DNA of 64,000 nt from Cohnella lubricantis (GTDB lineage: Bacteria; Bacillota; Bacilli; Paenibacillales; Paenibacillaceae). The stretch spans positions 23,602-87,601 of the forward strand of contig NZ_JACJVN010000034.1 in the NCBI RefSeq assembly GCF_014212015.1. Direction: 5' to 3'. Position 1 is the stretch's first letter, and every line of letters begins with the position of its first letter. The position numbers and the translations under genes are program-made. The notes beneath the pieces were generated by a model. It worked only from the letters and a program-made list of their open reading frames with translations, ran no database searches and was not told the origin of the DNA. This document shows, piece after piece, positions 51,582-61,610 of this stretch.

Positions 51582-52124
51582 GTGTTCGATCGGAGATGGC
51601 TGCTGCTCTTGACCGTCGGATTCGCCGCGGTCGTCTTGCTCGGTCAGCTTGCGCGTTGGGATCATCTCGCTGAAGAGCGCAAGCAGATCGCGGCATCTGT
51701 CTTTAAGCCGCAGAGGGTTGAGAAGCTCGCGGACGACCGGATCGTCGACGCCTTCATCGCGCTTCCGTTGGAGCCGCGCCTGTCGAGCGTAGGATGGGAT
51801 CACGCCATTCTATCGGTCGATCTCTCGGTCGGAAGCGGCGACACCGAGCGGCAGCTCTGGTCGGACGTTGCCGATCTCGTTCGGTTATCCTTCGGACAGC
51901 TGTCGAATGTCCGCCAGCTGCTGATTCGGGTGTTCGCCGAGAATGGCGATGGGAAGAAGACGCTTCTCTTCTCGGCGGTTACGAGAGCATCGGACTGGCA
52001 ATCCTTGACTTTATCCGATGTGCAAGCGCCGGAGGACGGCAGCGCGCCGAAGTGGACCGCCCGCCTCGATTCGGCTTGGACCGCGTCGGGGGAACGTTGG
52101 CGCCGAAATTTTGCGAATTCGTGA
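51582..52124 (+). CDS. Membrane-anchored protein of unknown function
   Basis: A 180-residue protein with one N-terminal helix (about 5-22) and a soluble domain, likely outside the cell, with LSSVGWDHAILSVDLSVG and a repeated W-x-x-x-L pattern. I do not recognise the family. GTG 51582 follows AAGAAGGGA; TTG 51579 is an alternative. It lies between mtrB and hepS, after a strong terminator, so it may share a promoter with hepS. Confidence 0.65.
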   Translation: MFDRRWLLLLTVGFAAVVLLGQLARWDHLAEERKQIAASVFKPQRVEKLADDRIVDAFIALPLEPRLSSVGWDHAILSVDLSVGSGDTERQLWSDVADLVRLSFGQLSNVRQLLIRVFAENGDGKKTLLFSAVTRASDWQSLTLSDVQAPEDGSAPKWTARLDSAWTASGERWRRNFANS

Positions 52125-52130
52125 ATTCTT

Positions 52131-52168
52131 CCCCGCTTTATGCGGGGTGTACTTAGATATGTTATAAT
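52131..52168 (+). promoter_or_regulatory. Hairpin and -10 box upstream of hepS
   Basis: CCCCGC / GCGGGG (52131-52147, loop TTTAT) lacks a T-run and may end the previous gene weakly. TATAAT follows at 52163-52168, without a good -35. Confidence 0.35.
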
Positions 52169-52222
52169 TACGGGTATGTTAAATCGGATTAAGTGCCCCA
52201 TTTGAACCCCGGAGGCTGAACT

Positions 52223-53098
52223 ATGACACGTAACCATTTGGTACAAATGGCACACGCATATATGGAATACGATATGATCGAATTGCACACGGAGCTTCCG
52301 GAGTTCCCGGAAGGGCGCATTCGTCTTCTGCATGCGGTGCTCGCCAGCCAGCCGGCCTCTGCCGGTCTGAGAGACATGCTGTCCGTGGTGGCTTCGCTGG
52401 TACAGATGGGCTTGGATACGCACGATCTGGTGGACAATGGGCGGGCGGCGGAGCGCGGCGGCCTTCTTGCCATGCGCGCAAGGCAGCTTAAGGTGCTCGC
52501 GGGCGATTACTTCAGCGGCCGCTTCTATTATCTTCTATCGCAAGCCGGACAGATCGAGATGGTGCGCCGTCTGGGCGACGCGATCTGCGAGCTGAACCGG
52601 GTCAAGGTCGTGCTATATTCGAAAATGAAACAAATGAAGCTGAACGCAGAGGAATATCTGCTTCACGGGGCGGAGCTGAGATCCGGCCTGTTTAAGTCGT
52701 TCACTCACTTGATGACCGGCTTGTATGAGCGTACGTGGCCGGACGTCGTCGACCGGTTCGCCCGCTGCGAGGTGCTCTTGCAAGAGCTGCTGCGCATCGA
52801 GGCGCCGAGCCGGCTGAACGAGAGCTGGGGCGTATGGCATATTCTGCAGGAAGGCGCGGAGGAAGACCGTCTCGCGGTTCAGGAGCTGCAAGGCGATCCC
52901 AAGAAGCTTCGCCAGCTGCTGGACAAGTATGGCGTTGCCGAGAAGCTCAGCGCTCTGCTTCGGCAAGCTGTCGCCGGGCTGCAAGCGCAGCTTCAGAAGC
53001 TCCCTTCCGATAAGCTGATCAAGGACGTGCAGCCGCTGATGGAGCCATTCCTTCAAGCGCTTAGGCCTGTGCCGGCCGCGATGACAGAATTGGGGTGA
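52223..53098 (+). CDS. hepS: Heptaprenyl diphosphate synthase component 1
   Basis: A 291-residue small subunit of heptaprenyl diphosphate synthase. Family features are [37 protein letters not shown] and [21 protein letters not shown]; it lacks the aspartate-rich catalytic motifs, which are in HepT at 56205. The pair sets the C35 side chain of menaquinone. CCGGAGG precedes the ATG. Its stop overlaps the menG start. Confidence 0.93.
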   Translation: MTRNHLVQMAHAYMEYDMIELHTELPEFPEGRIRLLHAVLASQPASAGLRDMLSVVASLVQMGLDTHDLVDNGRAAERGGLLAMRARQLKVLAGDYFSGRFYYLLSQAGQIEMVRRLGDAICELNRVKVVLYSKMKQMKLNAEEYLLHGAELRSGLFKSFTHLMTGLYERTWPDVVDRFARCEVLLQELLRIEAPSRLNESWGVWHILQEGAEEDRLAVQELQGDPKKLRQLLDKYGVAEKLSALLRQAVAGLQAQLQKLPSDKLIKDVQPLMEPFLQALRPVPAAMTELG

Positions 53099-53823
53099 GC
53101 CGTGTGGACGCAAGGAGCGATAAGAGCCACGTGCATTCCGTATTTGAGAGCATCGCGCCCAAATACGATATGATGAACGATATTATCAGCTTTCGCAGGC
53201 ACAAGGCTTGGCGGAAGTTCACGATGCGCAAGATGGACGTCAAGCCTGGGCAGACTGCGCTTGATTTGTGCTGCGGCACCTGCGACTGGACGATCGATCT
53301 GGCCCGCGCGAGTAAAGGCGCTCGGACGATCGGCCTCGACTTCAGCCGCAACATGCTGGACATCGGGCAAGAGAAAGTGGACAAGCTCGGCCTCGGCCAT
53401 GTGATCGAGCTTGTGCAAGGGAATGCGATGGAGCTTCCGTTCCCCGACAATTCGTTCGATTACGTGACGATTGGCTTCGGACTCCGCAACGTGCCGGATA
53501 TCAACCAAGTGCTGCGCGAGATGAAGCGGGTCGTCAAGCCCGGGGGCAAAGTCGTCTGCCTGGAGGTGTCCAAGCCGTCCTGGCAGCCGTTCAAGTGGAT
53601 GTTTAACTTTTATTTCGAGCGGTTATTGCCGCTCATGGGCAAGCTGCTGGTCAAGCGATATGAGCAATATCGCTGGCTGCCGGAGTCGCTCGTGAACTTC
53701 CCCGACCTGCAGGCGCTGGCCGAGATGTTCAGAGGCGCAGGACTGCGCAACGTCCGGGCTTATCCGCTTACCGGCGGAGTCGCGGCCTTGCATATCGGGA
53801 CGAAGGGGAACGACGGAATATGA
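53095..53823 (+). CDS. menG: Demethylmenaquinone methyltransferase
   Basis: A 242-residue SAM-dependent methyltransferase (UbiE/MenG) for the last step of menaquinone synthesis. Typical segments: [19 protein letters not shown], the SAM loop [10 protein letters not shown] (glycine-poor variant with two Cys), and [12 protein letters not shown]. It starts at GTG 53095 overlapping the hepS stop. In B. subtilis the gene is menH/ubiE between hepS and hepT. Confidence 0.95.
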   Translation: MSRVDARSDKSHVHSVFESIAPKYDMMNDIISFRRHKAWRKFTMRKMDVKPGQTALDLCCGTCDWTIDLARASKGARTIGLDFSRNMLDIGQEKVDKLGLGHVIELVQGNAMELPFPDNSFDYVTIGFGLRNVPDINQVLREMKRVVKPGGKVVCLEVSKPSWQPFKWMFNFYFERLLPLMGKLLVKRYEQYRWLPESLVNFPDLQALAEMFRGAGLRNVRAYPLTGGVAALHIGTKGNDGI

Positions 53824-54695
53824 TTCGCAAAATCAAGATTTTCTTAGAAATGATTAAGATTGAGCATACGATGTTCGCTTTGCCGTTCGCGTATGTCGGC
53901 ACGATTCTTGGCTCGGTGACGGAGACAAGCCACTTGCCTACTTGGGCGCAGTGCGGTTGGATTCTGATGGCGATGGTCGGCGCCAGAAGCGCGGCGATGG
54001 GCCTCAACCGGGTCATCGACCGGGCGATCGACGCGCGCAATCCGCGCACGGAGAAGCGGGCGATTCCGGCCGGCCTGCTGAAGGCGGGCGAAGTAATGGT
54101 GTTCATACTCGCTTCCTTCGCTTTGCTCTTCTGGGCTTCTTACGAATTGAACAGCTTGGCGGTCAAGCTGATGCCAATCGCCGTGTTCATGACGGTCTTC
54201 TATTCGTATACCAAAAGGTTCACTTGGCTCTGCCATGTCGTACTTGGCCTGACGCTCGGACTCGCGCCGCTCGGCGGCTGGGTGGCGGTAACCGGCACGA
54301 TCTCGCTTCCCGCTATTATTCTATTTCTTACCGTTGCGCTTTGGTCTGCCGGCTTCGACATTATCTATTCGTGCCAGGACATAGAGATCGACCGCAAGGA
54401 GCGCCTCTATTCAATCCCTTCGCGCTTCGGCATCGAGAACGCGCTTCGCATCGCCAAAGCGTTCCATGCGCTGACGATCGTCGGCTTCGTGCTTCTGCTG
54501 GCGACGACCGATCTAAGCTGGTGGTATCTGGTCGGTACCATCGTCTCGGCCGGACTGCTGATCTATGAGCATCTATTGGTCAAGCCGAGCGATATGAGCA
54601 AGCTGCAAGCCGCGTTCTTCACGATGAACTGGGTTCTCAGTTCGGTGGTCTTCGTCTTCACCTTCATCGATCTTGTGGTGGTGAAGTCGTGGTGA
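53820..54695 (+). CDS. UbiA-family prenyltransferase, menaquinone pathway
   Basis: A 291-residue integral membrane prenyltransferase with seven or more helices. First Asp-rich motif is [15 protein letters not shown]; the second is in [16 protein letters not shown]. The type resembles 4-hydroxybenzoate polyprenyltransferases, which in futalosine-pathway organisms (MqnP) prenylate 1,4-dihydroxy-6-naphthoate. Neighbouring ubiX and mqnA support that role rather than ubiquinone or MenA function. Start ATG 53820 overlaps the menG stop. Confidence 0.87.
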   Translation: MIRKIKIFLEMIKIEHTMFALPFAYVGTILGSVTETSHLPTWAQCGWILMAMVGARSAAMGLNRVIDRAIDARNPRTEKRAIPAGLLKAGEVMVFILASFALLFWASYELNSLAVKLMPIAVFMTVFYSYTKRFTWLCHVVLGLTLGLAPLGGWVAVTGTISLPAIILFLTVALWSAGFDIIYSCQDIEIDRKERLYSIPSRFGIENALRIAKAFHALTIVGFVLLLATTDLSWWYLVGTIVSAGLLIYEHLLVKPSDMSKLQAAFFTMNWVLSSVVFVFTFIDLVVVKSW

Positions 54696-55327
54696 CGCCA
54701 GAGGTGGGAACAGGTCCGGCGCGCCGCTGGATCGTCGGGTGGACGGGTGCGAGCGGCGCGATTTACGGCGTGACGCTGGTCCGGGAGCTTCTGGCCGCCG
54801 GCGTTCACGTTCATCTCGTCGTATCCGATGCCGGATGGCGGGTGCTTAAGGAAGAGTTGGGCTGGGACGCGACGAAGCGATGGGATTCGCTTCGTTCCGG
54901 GCTCGGCCTCGAGGCGGACGATTCGCGTTTGACGTATCATCCCCAAGGCGACATCGGCGCCTCCATCGCGAGCGGTTCCTTCCTCTGCGATGGGATGGCG
55001 GTCGTCCCTTGCTCCATGGGGACGCTCTCATCGATCGCTCACGGCGCTTCGAACAATCTGATGATGCGGGCGGCCGATGTGACGATGAAGGAAGGCAGGC
55101 CGCTGCTGCTCGTTCCGCGGGAGACACCGCTTAGCGCCATCCATCTGGAGAACATGTTGAAGCTAGCCAGACTCGGCGTGCGGATCATCCCAGCCATGCC
55201 GGCTTTCTATTACGGACCGCAGACGCTGGAGGACGCCGTCCGCTTCATGGTCGGCAAAGTAATGGACGGTATGGGAGTTCCGCACCGCTTGTACAGAAGG
55301 TGGGGACATTCCAATGACGAAGGCTGA
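54689..55327 (+). CDS. ubiX: Flavin prenyltransferase UbiX
   Basis: A 212-residue FMN-dependent prenyltransferase that makes prenylated FMN for UbiD-type decarboxylases. WTGASGAIYG (FMN loop), AVVPCSMGTLSSIAHGASNNL and LLLVPRETPLSAIHLENML are diagnostic. It starts at GTG 54689, seven bases inside the previous gene, and overlaps mqnA by 14 bases. In the futalosine route UbiX serves the MqnL decarboxylase; no ubiD/mqnL is in the window. Confidence 0.93.
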   Translation: MVTPEVGTGPARRWIVGWTGASGAIYGVTLVRELLAAGVHVHLVVSDAGWRVLKEELGWDATKRWDSLRSGLGLEADDSRLTYHPQGDIGASIASGSFLCDGMAVVPCSMGTLSSIAHGASNNLMMRAADVTMKEGRPLLLVPRETPLSAIHLENMLKLARLGVRIIPAMPAFYYGPQTLEDAVRFMVGKVMDGMGVPHRLYRRWGHSNDEG

Positions 55328-56174
55328 TGCGACGCGGCCGATTCGATTCGGCCGCATCGATTATACGAATGTGTGGCCTGTATTTCATTATTTCGATCCT
55401 GCGAAGCTTCGCTCCAATACGGAGCTAGTCTATGGCATGCCGGCGGAATTAAACCGGCAGCTGCGTGCCGGCGAGATCGACATCTCCGCGGTGTCGTCAT
55501 TCGCCTACGGGCTTAATGCCGACGATTATTTGCTGCTGCCTGACCTATCCGTCAGCGCGCTTGGAGAAGTGCAATCGCTTCTTCTCTTCCTAAAGTCACC
55601 CTTAGAGAAGGTCTTGAGCGGCAAGATTGCTCTCACGACTACGTCGGCGACGACAGTGAATCTGCTGAAGATCGTGATGAAGAAATTTCTCGGAGGCGAC
55701 CCTGAATATGTCACAACCGAGCCGGATTTGGAGCGGATGCTGGAGACGGCGGACGCCGCGCTGCTGATCGGCGACCATGCCATTCGCGCTTCGTGGCGGG
55801 ATCATGGCTACCGGGTGCTCGATCTGGGTGACTTGTGGCGGCAGTGGACCGGCCAATGGATGACGTTCGCCGTCTGGGCTGTCCGGCGCGAAGCGGCTGA
55901 ACGATACCCGGAAGCGATCGGCGAGATTTATCGCGCGTTGGTCGACTCCAAGCGGCAATCCGCGGCGGACCCGGTTCCGCTCATTCAGGAAGCCGAGCGC
56001 CGGATCGGCGGGACCGCCAGCTATTGGCGGGGCTACTTCGGCGGGCTGTGCCACGATTTCGGAGCGGAGCAGAGGGAAGGATTATCATTGTATTTTCAAT
56101 ATGCCAAAGAATTGGGCTTGATGGACAAGTCCGTACGATTGGCGGATTGGTCCGAAGCAAGCGCGCGCGTCTGA
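55314..56174 (+). CDS. mqnA: Chorismate dehydratase MqnA
   Basis: A 286-residue MqnA-family protein, first enzyme of the futalosine pathway (chorismate to 3-enolpyruvylbenzoate). The start IRFGRIDYTNVWPVFHYFD, the pocket segments EIDISAVSSFAYGLN, TTTSATTVNLLKI and LLIGDHAIRA and the later DLWRQWTGQWMTFAVW fit the family. It starts inside the end of ubiX. Sequence alone leaves some room for MqnD, but the N-terminal pattern favours MqnA. Confidence 0.9.
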   Translation: MTKADATRPIRFGRIDYTNVWPVFHYFDPAKLRSNTELVYGMPAELNRQLRAGEIDISAVSSFAYGLNADDYLLLPDLSVSALGEVQSLLLFLKSPLEKVLSGKIALTTTSATTVNLLKIVMKKFLGGDPEYVTTEPDLERMLETADAALLIGDHAIRASWRDHGYRVLDLGDLWRQWTGQWMTFAVWAVRREAAERYPEAIGEIYRALVDSKRQSAADPVPLIQEAERRIGGTASYWRGYFGGLCHDFGAEQREGLSLYFQYAKELGLMDKSVRLADWSEASARV

Positions 56175-56204
56175 CGCGCGACACTAGAGGCCGAAGGTGA
56201 ATCT

Positions 56205-57179
56205 ATGAAGCTGATGCAAATATACGCCTCCCTGAAGTCCGACCTCCAGACGATCGAGGATACGCTGGCGAGCAGCGTGGCGAGCGATCTTCCGCTGCTG
56301 AACGAATCGGCCCAGCATCTGCTGAAGGCCGGGGGCAAGCGGCTTCGTCCGGTCTTCGTCCTGCTGGGGGGCAAGTTCGGCGATTACGATCTGGAGCGAA
56401 TCCAATATGTCGCGTCAGCCTTGGAGCTGATCCATATGGCTTCGCTCGTTCATGACGACGTGATTGACGACGCCGATACGCGAAGAGGACAGCAGACGGT
56501 CAAGGCGAAGTGGGACAACCGGATCGCCATGTTCACGGGAGATTACATAAACGGGAAAGCGCTGGTCGTGGCCAGCCAGCTTAGGGACGCGCGGATTCAC
56601 CAGATTCTGTCCGGCGCCATCGTTCAGATGTGCATCGGCGAGATGGAGCAGATCCGCGACTTCTTCAATGTGGAGCAGTCCGTCCGCAACTATCTGCTGC
56701 GAATCCGGCGCAAGACAGCGCTGCTCATCGCGATCAGCTGCCAGCTTGGTGCGATTGCCGCAGGCGCTCCGAAGGAGTTCGCCGATGCGTTGTACCGATA
56801 TGGCTATCGCGTCGGCATGGCGTTCCAGATTACCGACGACTTGCTCGATGTATGCGGCACCGAGAAGAAGATCGGCAAGCCGCCGGGCAGCGACCTGCGG
56901 CAAGGGAACATCACGCTTCCGGTGCTGTACGCTCTTCAAGAGAGCGGCCTGCGCGATCAACTGCTTGCGGAGATCGAGCGAATCCGAGCCGGCGCAGGCG
57001 AAGCGAACTCCTCGGCTGCAGTCAAGCTGGTTCGCGGAAGCGGGGGCATCAAGGCGTCGGAGCGATTGGCGGATCGCTATACCGCCGGGGCGCTTCATGA
57101 GCTCGATCGGCTGCCGAACACGCCGGCCAAGCGCAATTTGGCGGAGATCGCCAAATTCGTCGCGCAGAGAAGTTACTGA
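56205..57179 (+). CDS. hepT: Heptaprenyl diphosphate synthase component 2
   Basis: A 324-residue polyprenyl synthase with both aspartate-rich motifs: HDDVIDDADTRRG near residue 84 and ITDDLLD near residue 210; KAGGKRLRP is the usual N-terminal substrate site. It is the catalytic subunit with HepS, 3 kb upstream, adding isopentenyl units to farnesyl diphosphate. AGGCCGAAGGTGA precedes the ATG. Confidence 0.94.
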   Translation: MKLMQIYASLKSDLQTIEDTLASSVASDLPLLNESAQHLLKAGGKRLRPVFVLLGGKFGDYDLERIQYVASALELIHMASLVHDDVIDDADTRRGQQTVKAKWDNRIAMFTGDYINGKALVVASQLRDARIHQILSGAIVQMCIGEMEQIRDFFNVEQSVRNYLLRIRRKTALLIAISCQLGAIAAGAPKEFADALYRYGYRVGMAFQITDDLLDVCGTEKKIGKPPGSDLRQGNITLPVLYALQESGLRDQLLAEIERIRAGAGEANSSAAVKLVRGSGGIKASERLADRYTAGALHELDRLPNTPAKRNLAEIAKFVAQRSY

Positions 57180-57238
57180 TTCGCACGGAAGATGTGTTAG
57201 AATGAGGCAAGTAAAAGCGTACATTAGGGGGGATGAAG

Positions 57239-57682
57239 ATGGAGAGAACCTATCTGATGGTCAAGCCCGACGGCGTGCAGCGCGGCCTGATTGGCGAGAT
57301 CGTGGCCCGGCTGGAGCGCAAGGGATTGCAGCTCATCGGAGCTAAATTAATGCAGGTGTCGACGGAACAGGCGAAGAAGCACTATGCCGAGCATGAAGGC
57401 AAAGTATTCTATGACAAGCTGCTCACCTTCATTACGTCGGGACCCGTATTTGCGATGGTGTGGCAAGGCGATGAAGCCGTGGCTGCTGCCCGTCAATTAA
57501 TCGGCAAGACGAACGGATTGGAAGCGGCGCCCGGCACGATTCGCGGCGACTTCGCTATACATACGAATTACAATCTGATTCACGGATCGGATTCGCATGA
57601 GAATGCGGAACGGGAGATCGGGATCTTCTTCCAAGATTCCGAGCTCGTGTCTTACGAGAAGAACATTCAACTTTGGATTTAA
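57239..57682 (+). CDS. ndk: Nucleoside diphosphate kinase
   Basis: A 147-residue NDK moving gamma-phosphate between nucleotides. [27 protein letters not shown] and the active-site histidine in [14 protein letters not shown] are present. GGGGGG abuts the ATG at 57233, so the ATG at 57239 is preferred. Between hepT and cheR, as in B. subtilis. Confidence 0.96.
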   Translation: MERTYLMVKPDGVQRGLIGEIVARLERKGLQLIGAKLMQVSTEQAKKHYAEHEGKVFYDKLLTFITSGPVFAMVWQGDEAVAAARQLIGKTNGLEAAPGTIRGDFAIHTNYNLIHGSDSHENAEREIGIFFQDSELVSYEKNIQLWI

Positions 57683-57700
57683 TCGCAGCATGGGGAGCGT

Positions 57701-58525
57701 GTGAACCGGATGAGCGACAGCAACGCTGAAGCGCTTCGCCGCACGCCCGAAGACGAGGACTTCCTCCGCTTCGTGGCCAATATTCGGCAAGCAACTTCCA
57801 TCGATTTGTCGCAATACAAGGAAGTGCAGATGCGGCGCCGATTGACAACCTTGAGGCTTAAGCACGGCTTTCCTGATTTTGCATCGTACTTCGCGGAACT
57901 GATGAAGAATCCGCGGCTATTGAACGAGTTTCTGGACCGCATGACGATTAACGTCTCCGAATTCTGGCGCAACCCGAACCGTTGGCAGGTGCTGATGGAC
58001 AAGTTCTTCCCGGAGATGATCAAGTCTTCTCCGCGGCTGCAGGTCTGGAGCGCGGCTTGTTCGACGGGTGAAGAGCCGTATACGCTGGCGATGATTCTGG
58101 ACCGTCTCGGGCATATGGACCGCTCGTCCATCCTTGCCACCGATCTTGACGAAGGGGTGCTGGCGAAGGCGAAGCAAGGCGTCTATCTGGAGCGTTCGCT
58201 GCGCGACGTGCCGGCAGACTTCGCGAAGGCATACTTCAAGGAGACAGACGGGGCGTTCGCGGTCTCTGACCGGCTGAAGCTGGCCGTTCGCTTCCAGAAG
58301 CAGAACCTGCTGCTCGACTCGTTCGGGGAAGGCTTCGACCTGATCGTCTGCCGCAACGTGATGATCTACTTCACCGAGGAAGCGAAGCACGTGCTGTACG
58401 CGAAGTTCGCCAAGGCATTGAAGCCGGGCGGCATCCTGTTCGTCGGAAGCACGGAGCAGATTTTCTCCCCGGGCCAATACGGACTGGCGACGGCGGACAC
58501 GTTTTTCTACCGCCGTATGGTATGA
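57701..58525 (+). CDS. cheR: Chemotaxis protein methyltransferase CheR
   Basis: A 274-residue CheR that methylates glutamates of chemoreceptors. The N-terminal helical domain (DLSQYKEVQMRRRLTTLR) is followed by the SAM domain with VWSAACSTGEEPYTLAM, ATDLDEGVL and FDLIVCRNVMIYF. GTG 57701 lies five bases after GGGGAG; ATG 57710 is possible. No other chemotaxis genes nearby, as in Bacillus. Confidence 0.95.
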   Translation: MNRMSDSNAEALRRTPEDEDFLRFVANIRQATSIDLSQYKEVQMRRRLTTLRLKHGFPDFASYFAELMKNPRLLNEFLDRMTINVSEFWRNPNRWQVLMDKFFPEMIKSSPRLQVWSAACSTGEEPYTLAMILDRLGHMDRSSILATDLDEGVLAKAKQGVYLERSLRDVPADFAKAYFKETDGAFAVSDRLKLAVRFQKQNLLLDSFGEGFDLIVCRNVMIYFTEEAKHVLYAKFAKALKPGGILFVGSTEQIFSPGQYGLATADTFFYRRMV

Positions 58526-58579
58526 GTGGGCGATTCCGGTACGATACTAGGGATACCAATTCCAGCCTGGAGGAAATCC

Positions 58580-58741
58580 ATGGATAAGCGCAAAGTGATC
58601 GCCGCTTACCGGCGCGGATTGATCTCATCCCAGGAATGCGCACAGATCCTCGGTCTTGATAACGTGGATTTGCTCGGCTTCATGCGGGAGACGTCCATTG
58701 AACCGCCTATCATGCTTCGCAAGCAGTCCGTCCGATCGTGA
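58580..58741 (+). CDS. Small protein of unknown function
   Basis: A 53-residue protein starting at ATG 58580 after CTGGAGGAAA. It contains an apparent helix-turn-helix-like stretch (RRGLISSQECAQILGLDN) and a basic C-terminus. The strong ribosome binding site and position between cheR and aroC make it likely real. I cannot assign a family; a small DNA-binding or anti-sigma-like role would be speculation. Confidence 0.55.
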   Translation: MDKRKVIAAYRRGLISSQECAQILGLDNVDLLGFMRETSIEPPIMLRKQSVRS

Positions 58742-58753
58742 CGGGCTGTTTTC

Positions 58754-58783
58754 TTGTCAAGAAGTTCAGACCTGTACTATAAT
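58754..58783 (+). promoter_or_regulatory. Promoter of the aroC-aroB-aroH operon
   Basis: TTGTCA at 58754-58759 and TATAAT at 58778-58783, spacing 18; leader of about 110 bases to aroC. No TRAP triplets or T-box seen in that leader. Confidence 0.65.
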
Positions 58784-58900
58784 GAGCAAAGACGTTATCG
58801 GGTTGAAGCATTAAAGCGCGTTCCGCAGAGACGTTCGAATCGACCCTTCTGTTGGGTTCGCAGCGCGCCGTTACCGGACTTATACTTAAGGGGGATCTGC

Positions 58901-60070
58901 ATGAGCTTACGTTATTTAACGGCTGGGGAGACGCACGGACCACAGCTTACCGCCATTATTGAAGGATTGCCGAGCAATTTGGAATTGGACTTCGAAGCGC
59001 TGAACTTTCAACTGCATCGCCGCCAGAAGGGCCATGGACGCGGCCGCCGAATGCAGATCGAACAGGATACCGCGCAGATCGTCGGCGGCGTTCGCCACGG
59101 GAAGACAACAGGAGCGCCGGTTGCCCTCGTCGTCGCCAATAACGATTGGAAGCATTGGACGAGCGTCATGAACATCGAGCCTATCTCCGGCAACGATGAG
59201 ACGAAGCGCCGCGTGCACCGCCCCCGTCCCGGACATGCCGATCTGAACGGCGGCTTGAAGTATAACCAGACGGACCTGCGCAACATCCTCGAACGCTCCA
59301 GCGCCCGCGAGACCGCAGCGCGCGTCGCCGTCGGCGCGGTCGCCCGCCAACTGCTGGAGAAGTTCGGCATTCGCGTCGCCGGCCGTGTCGTATCGATCGG
59401 AGGCATTGCTGCGCCTGAGCCGAATATGCCGATCGATGAGTTGATTGCAAGAACGGAAGAGTCCCCGGTTCGGGTGACGGATGCGGAGACGGAAGCCAAG
59501 ATGATCGCGCTGATCGATCAGACGAAGGCGGACGGCGACTCGATCGGCGGCGTCGTCGAATGCATCGTGGCGGGACTGCCGGTCGGACTCGGCAGCCACG
59601 TGCAATGGGACCGCAAGCTGGATGGACGCATCGCGCAGGCGGTCGTGTCGATCAATGCGTTCAAAGGCGTGGAGTTCGGGATCGGCTTCGAAGCGGCCAA
59701 CCGCCCAGGCTCTCAGGTGCATGACGAGATTCTGTATTCGGAGGAGAAGGGCTACCATCGCGCCAGCAATCGTCTCGGCGGCTTCGAGGGAGGCATGACC
59801 AACGGCATGCCGATCGTTGTGCGCGGCGTCATGAAGCCGATTCCGACGCTCTATAAGCCGCTGCGCAGCGTCGACATCGATACGAAGGAGCCGTTCACGG
59901 CGCAGGTGGAGCGTTCGGATGCTTGCGCAGTGCCGGCCGCCAGCGTCGTCATGGAGAGCGTCGTCGCTTGGGAAGTGGCGAAGGCGTTCCTCGAGAAGTT
60001 CGGCGGCGATTCGATGGAAGAGCTGCAGGCGAACTATGACAACTACCTGAGACAGGTGGCGGAATACTAA
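58901..60070 (+). CDS. aroC: Chorismate synthase
   Basis: A 389-residue FMN-dependent enzyme converting EPSP to chorismate. Diagnostic segments: [40 protein letters not shown] and [23 protein letters not shown] precedes the ATG at 58901; the frame is open to 58754 across the promoter. Called aroF in B. subtilis. Chorismate feeds both trpE and mqnA in this window. Its stop overlaps aroB by one base. Confidence 0.96.
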   Translation: MSLRYLTAGETHGPQLTAIIEGLPSNLELDFEALNFQLHRRQKGHGRGRRMQIEQDTAQIVGGVRHGKTTGAPVALVVANNDWKHWTSVMNIEPISGNDETKRRVHRPRPGHADLNGGLKYNQTDLRNILERSSARETAARVAVGAVARQLLEKFGIRVAGRVVSIGGIAAPEPNMPIDELIARTEESPVRVTDAETEAKMIALIDQTKADGDSIGGVVECIVAGLPVGLGSHVQWDRKLDGRIAQAVVSINAFKGVEFGIGFEAANRPGSQVHDEILYSEEKGYHRASNRLGGFEGGMTNGMPIVVRGVMKPIPTLYKPLRSVDIDTKEPFTAQVERSDACAVPAASVVMESVVAWEVAKAFLEKFGGDSMEELQANYDNYLRQVAEY

Positions 60071-61191
60071 TGGCGGGAGAGGCCCAGACGAGAGAGCTAA
60101 CGGTTGATCTAGGAGAACGTTCTTATCCAATCATGATTGGGACCGGACTGCTGGCGCGGACAGGGAGCCTGTTCAGCGAACGGGGCTTCCCGGTCAAATC
60201 GCCGATTCTGCTCGTCACGGACCGCGCGGTAGAAGACTTGTATGCCGGCACGGTAGAGCAGTCGCTGCGGGAAGCGGGATATACGGTCGCGCGAGCTGTC
60301 GTCGCCAGCGGCGAGAAGTCGAAGTCGCTGGACGTGTTCGAAGAGCTCGTCACGGCTGCGTTAGAGACCGGTCTGGACCGCCGTTCGACGGTCATCGCGC
60401 TCGGCGGCGGCGTTGTCGGCGACTTGGCTGGCTTCGTCGCGGCTGCCTACATGCGCGGCGTCAGGTTCGTGCAGATGCCGACGACGATTCTCGCGCATGA
60501 CAGCAGCGTCGGAGGGAAGGTGGCGGTGAATCACCGTCTGGCGAAGAACATTATCGGCGCGTTCCACCAGCCGGAATTCGTCCTGTACGATCTGGATACG
60601 CTGGCGAGCCTCCCGCCGCGCGAAGTGCGAGCCGGTTATGCCGAAGTGGTCAAGCATGGCTTGATCTGGGACGAGGCCTTCGTCAAGTGGTGTGACGAGA
60701 ACGCCGAGCGGCTGCTCGCCTTGGAGCCGGATGCGCTTGGCTACGCACTGCACGAGGGCTGCCGCGTCAAGTCGATCGTCGTCTCGCGCGACGAACGGGA
60801 GAACGATCTGCGGGCGATTCTGAATCTCGGCCATACGATCGGCCATGCGCTTGAAGCGGTTGCCGGCTACGGTGAACTGCTGCATGGCGAAGCAATCGCG
60901 ATCGGTATGGTCGGTTCGGCGCGATTGGCTGCTCGCTTCGGCTACGGAGACGAGCTTGCCGCGGAGACGGAACGGCTGCTGCGCAAGTTCGAATTGCCCG
61001 TGCGGATTCCTAGCGGATTCGACACGGACGAGATTATGGCGGCGATGCAGCACGACAAGAAGTTCAAGGAAGGCCAGATGGTGTTCGTCGTGCCGAAGCG
61101 GGTCGGCGAAGTGGAGATCCGAAGCGACGTTCCGGCACAGTGGGTGCGAGACATCGTAGAGCAGCTGAAAGGGGAGGCCGGCAAGCTATGA
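60070..61191 (+). CDS. aroB: 3-dehydroquinate synthase
   Basis: A 373-residue NAD- and zinc-dependent enzyme, second step of the shikimate pathway. GGGVVGDLAGFVAAAYMRGV, PTTILAHDSSVGGK and the metal-binding LGHTIGHALE with HGEAIAIGM are present. The start overlaps the aroC stop by one base and its end overlaps aroH by four, indicating coupled translation. Confidence 0.96.
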   Translation: MAGEAQTRELTVDLGERSYPIMIGTGLLARTGSLFSERGFPVKSPILLVTDRAVEDLYAGTVEQSLREAGYTVARAVVASGEKSKSLDVFEELVTAALETGLDRRSTVIALGGGVVGDLAGFVAAAYMRGVRFVQMPTTILAHDSSVGGKVAVNHRLAKNIIGAFHQPEFVLYDLDTLASLPPREVRAGYAEVVKHGLIWDEAFVKWCDENAERLLALEPDALGYALHEGCRVKSIVVSRDERENDLRAILNLGHTIGHALEAVAGYGELLHGEAIAIGMVGSARLAARFGYGDELAAETERLLRKFELPVRIPSGFDTDEIMAAMQHDKKFKEGQMVFVVPKRVGEVEIRSDVPAQWVRDIVEQLKGEAGKL

Positions 61192-61559
61192 GCGTAAGGG
61201 GAATACGCGGCGCGATTACCGTGCAAGCCAATGATAGACAGCAAATTTGGGATGCTTCGGTCAAGCTGATGAATGCAGTCGTCGAGGTGAATGGTATCGA
61301 GCCGGAAGAGATTTGCTCCGTCATGATCACCGTCACGCAGGATCTGGATGCGGCGTTCCCGGCGAAGGCAATTCGCGAGCTTAGCGGATGGGATTATGTG
61401 CCGCTCATGTGCTCGGTGGAGATTCCGGTCAAAGGAAGCTTGGAGCGGTGCATTCGGTTTCTGGTGCATGTGAACACCGATCTGAAGCAGTCGGACATGC
61501 GACACGTCTATCTGGGCGGGGCCGAAGCGCTTCGGCCGGATCTGGCGGCGGGACGTTGA
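61188..61559 (+). CDS. aroH: Chorismate mutase, AroH type
   Basis: A 123-residue trimeric mutase converting chorismate to prephenate. VRGIRGAITV at the start (Arg near residue 6) and the pocket MCSVEIPVKGSLERCIR with the catalytic Cys, Glu and Arg residues are present. Start ATG 61188 overlaps the aroB stop. In B. subtilis aroFBH also precedes trpEDCFBA. Confidence 0.95.
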   Translation: MSVRGIRGAITVQANDRQQIWDASVKLMNAVVEVNGIEPEEICSVMITVTQDLDAAFPAKAIRELSGWDYVPLMCSVEIPVKGSLERCIRFLVHVNTDLKQSDMRHVYLGGAEALRPDLAAGR

Positions 61560-61569
61560 CAGGTATTAA

Positions 61570-61610
61570 CCGCCGGCGATGAATGGCCGTTGACGGCTTA
61601 TCGCCGGCGG
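61570..61610 (+). repeat. Nested inverted repeat between aroH and the trpE promoter
   Basis: CCGCCGGCGAT (61570-61580) and ATCGCCGGCGG (61600-61610) are perfect complements; GCCGT / ACGGC form an inner pair. There is no T-run. The structure contains the -35 box of the trpE promoter, so it may act as a terminator-like stem for aroH transcripts, an operator, or both. Confidence 0.6.

Noticed and set aside
58916-60130. 404-codon minus-strand frame opposite aroC
   Set aside because: Shadow frame; chorismate synthase on the plus strand is unambiguous.
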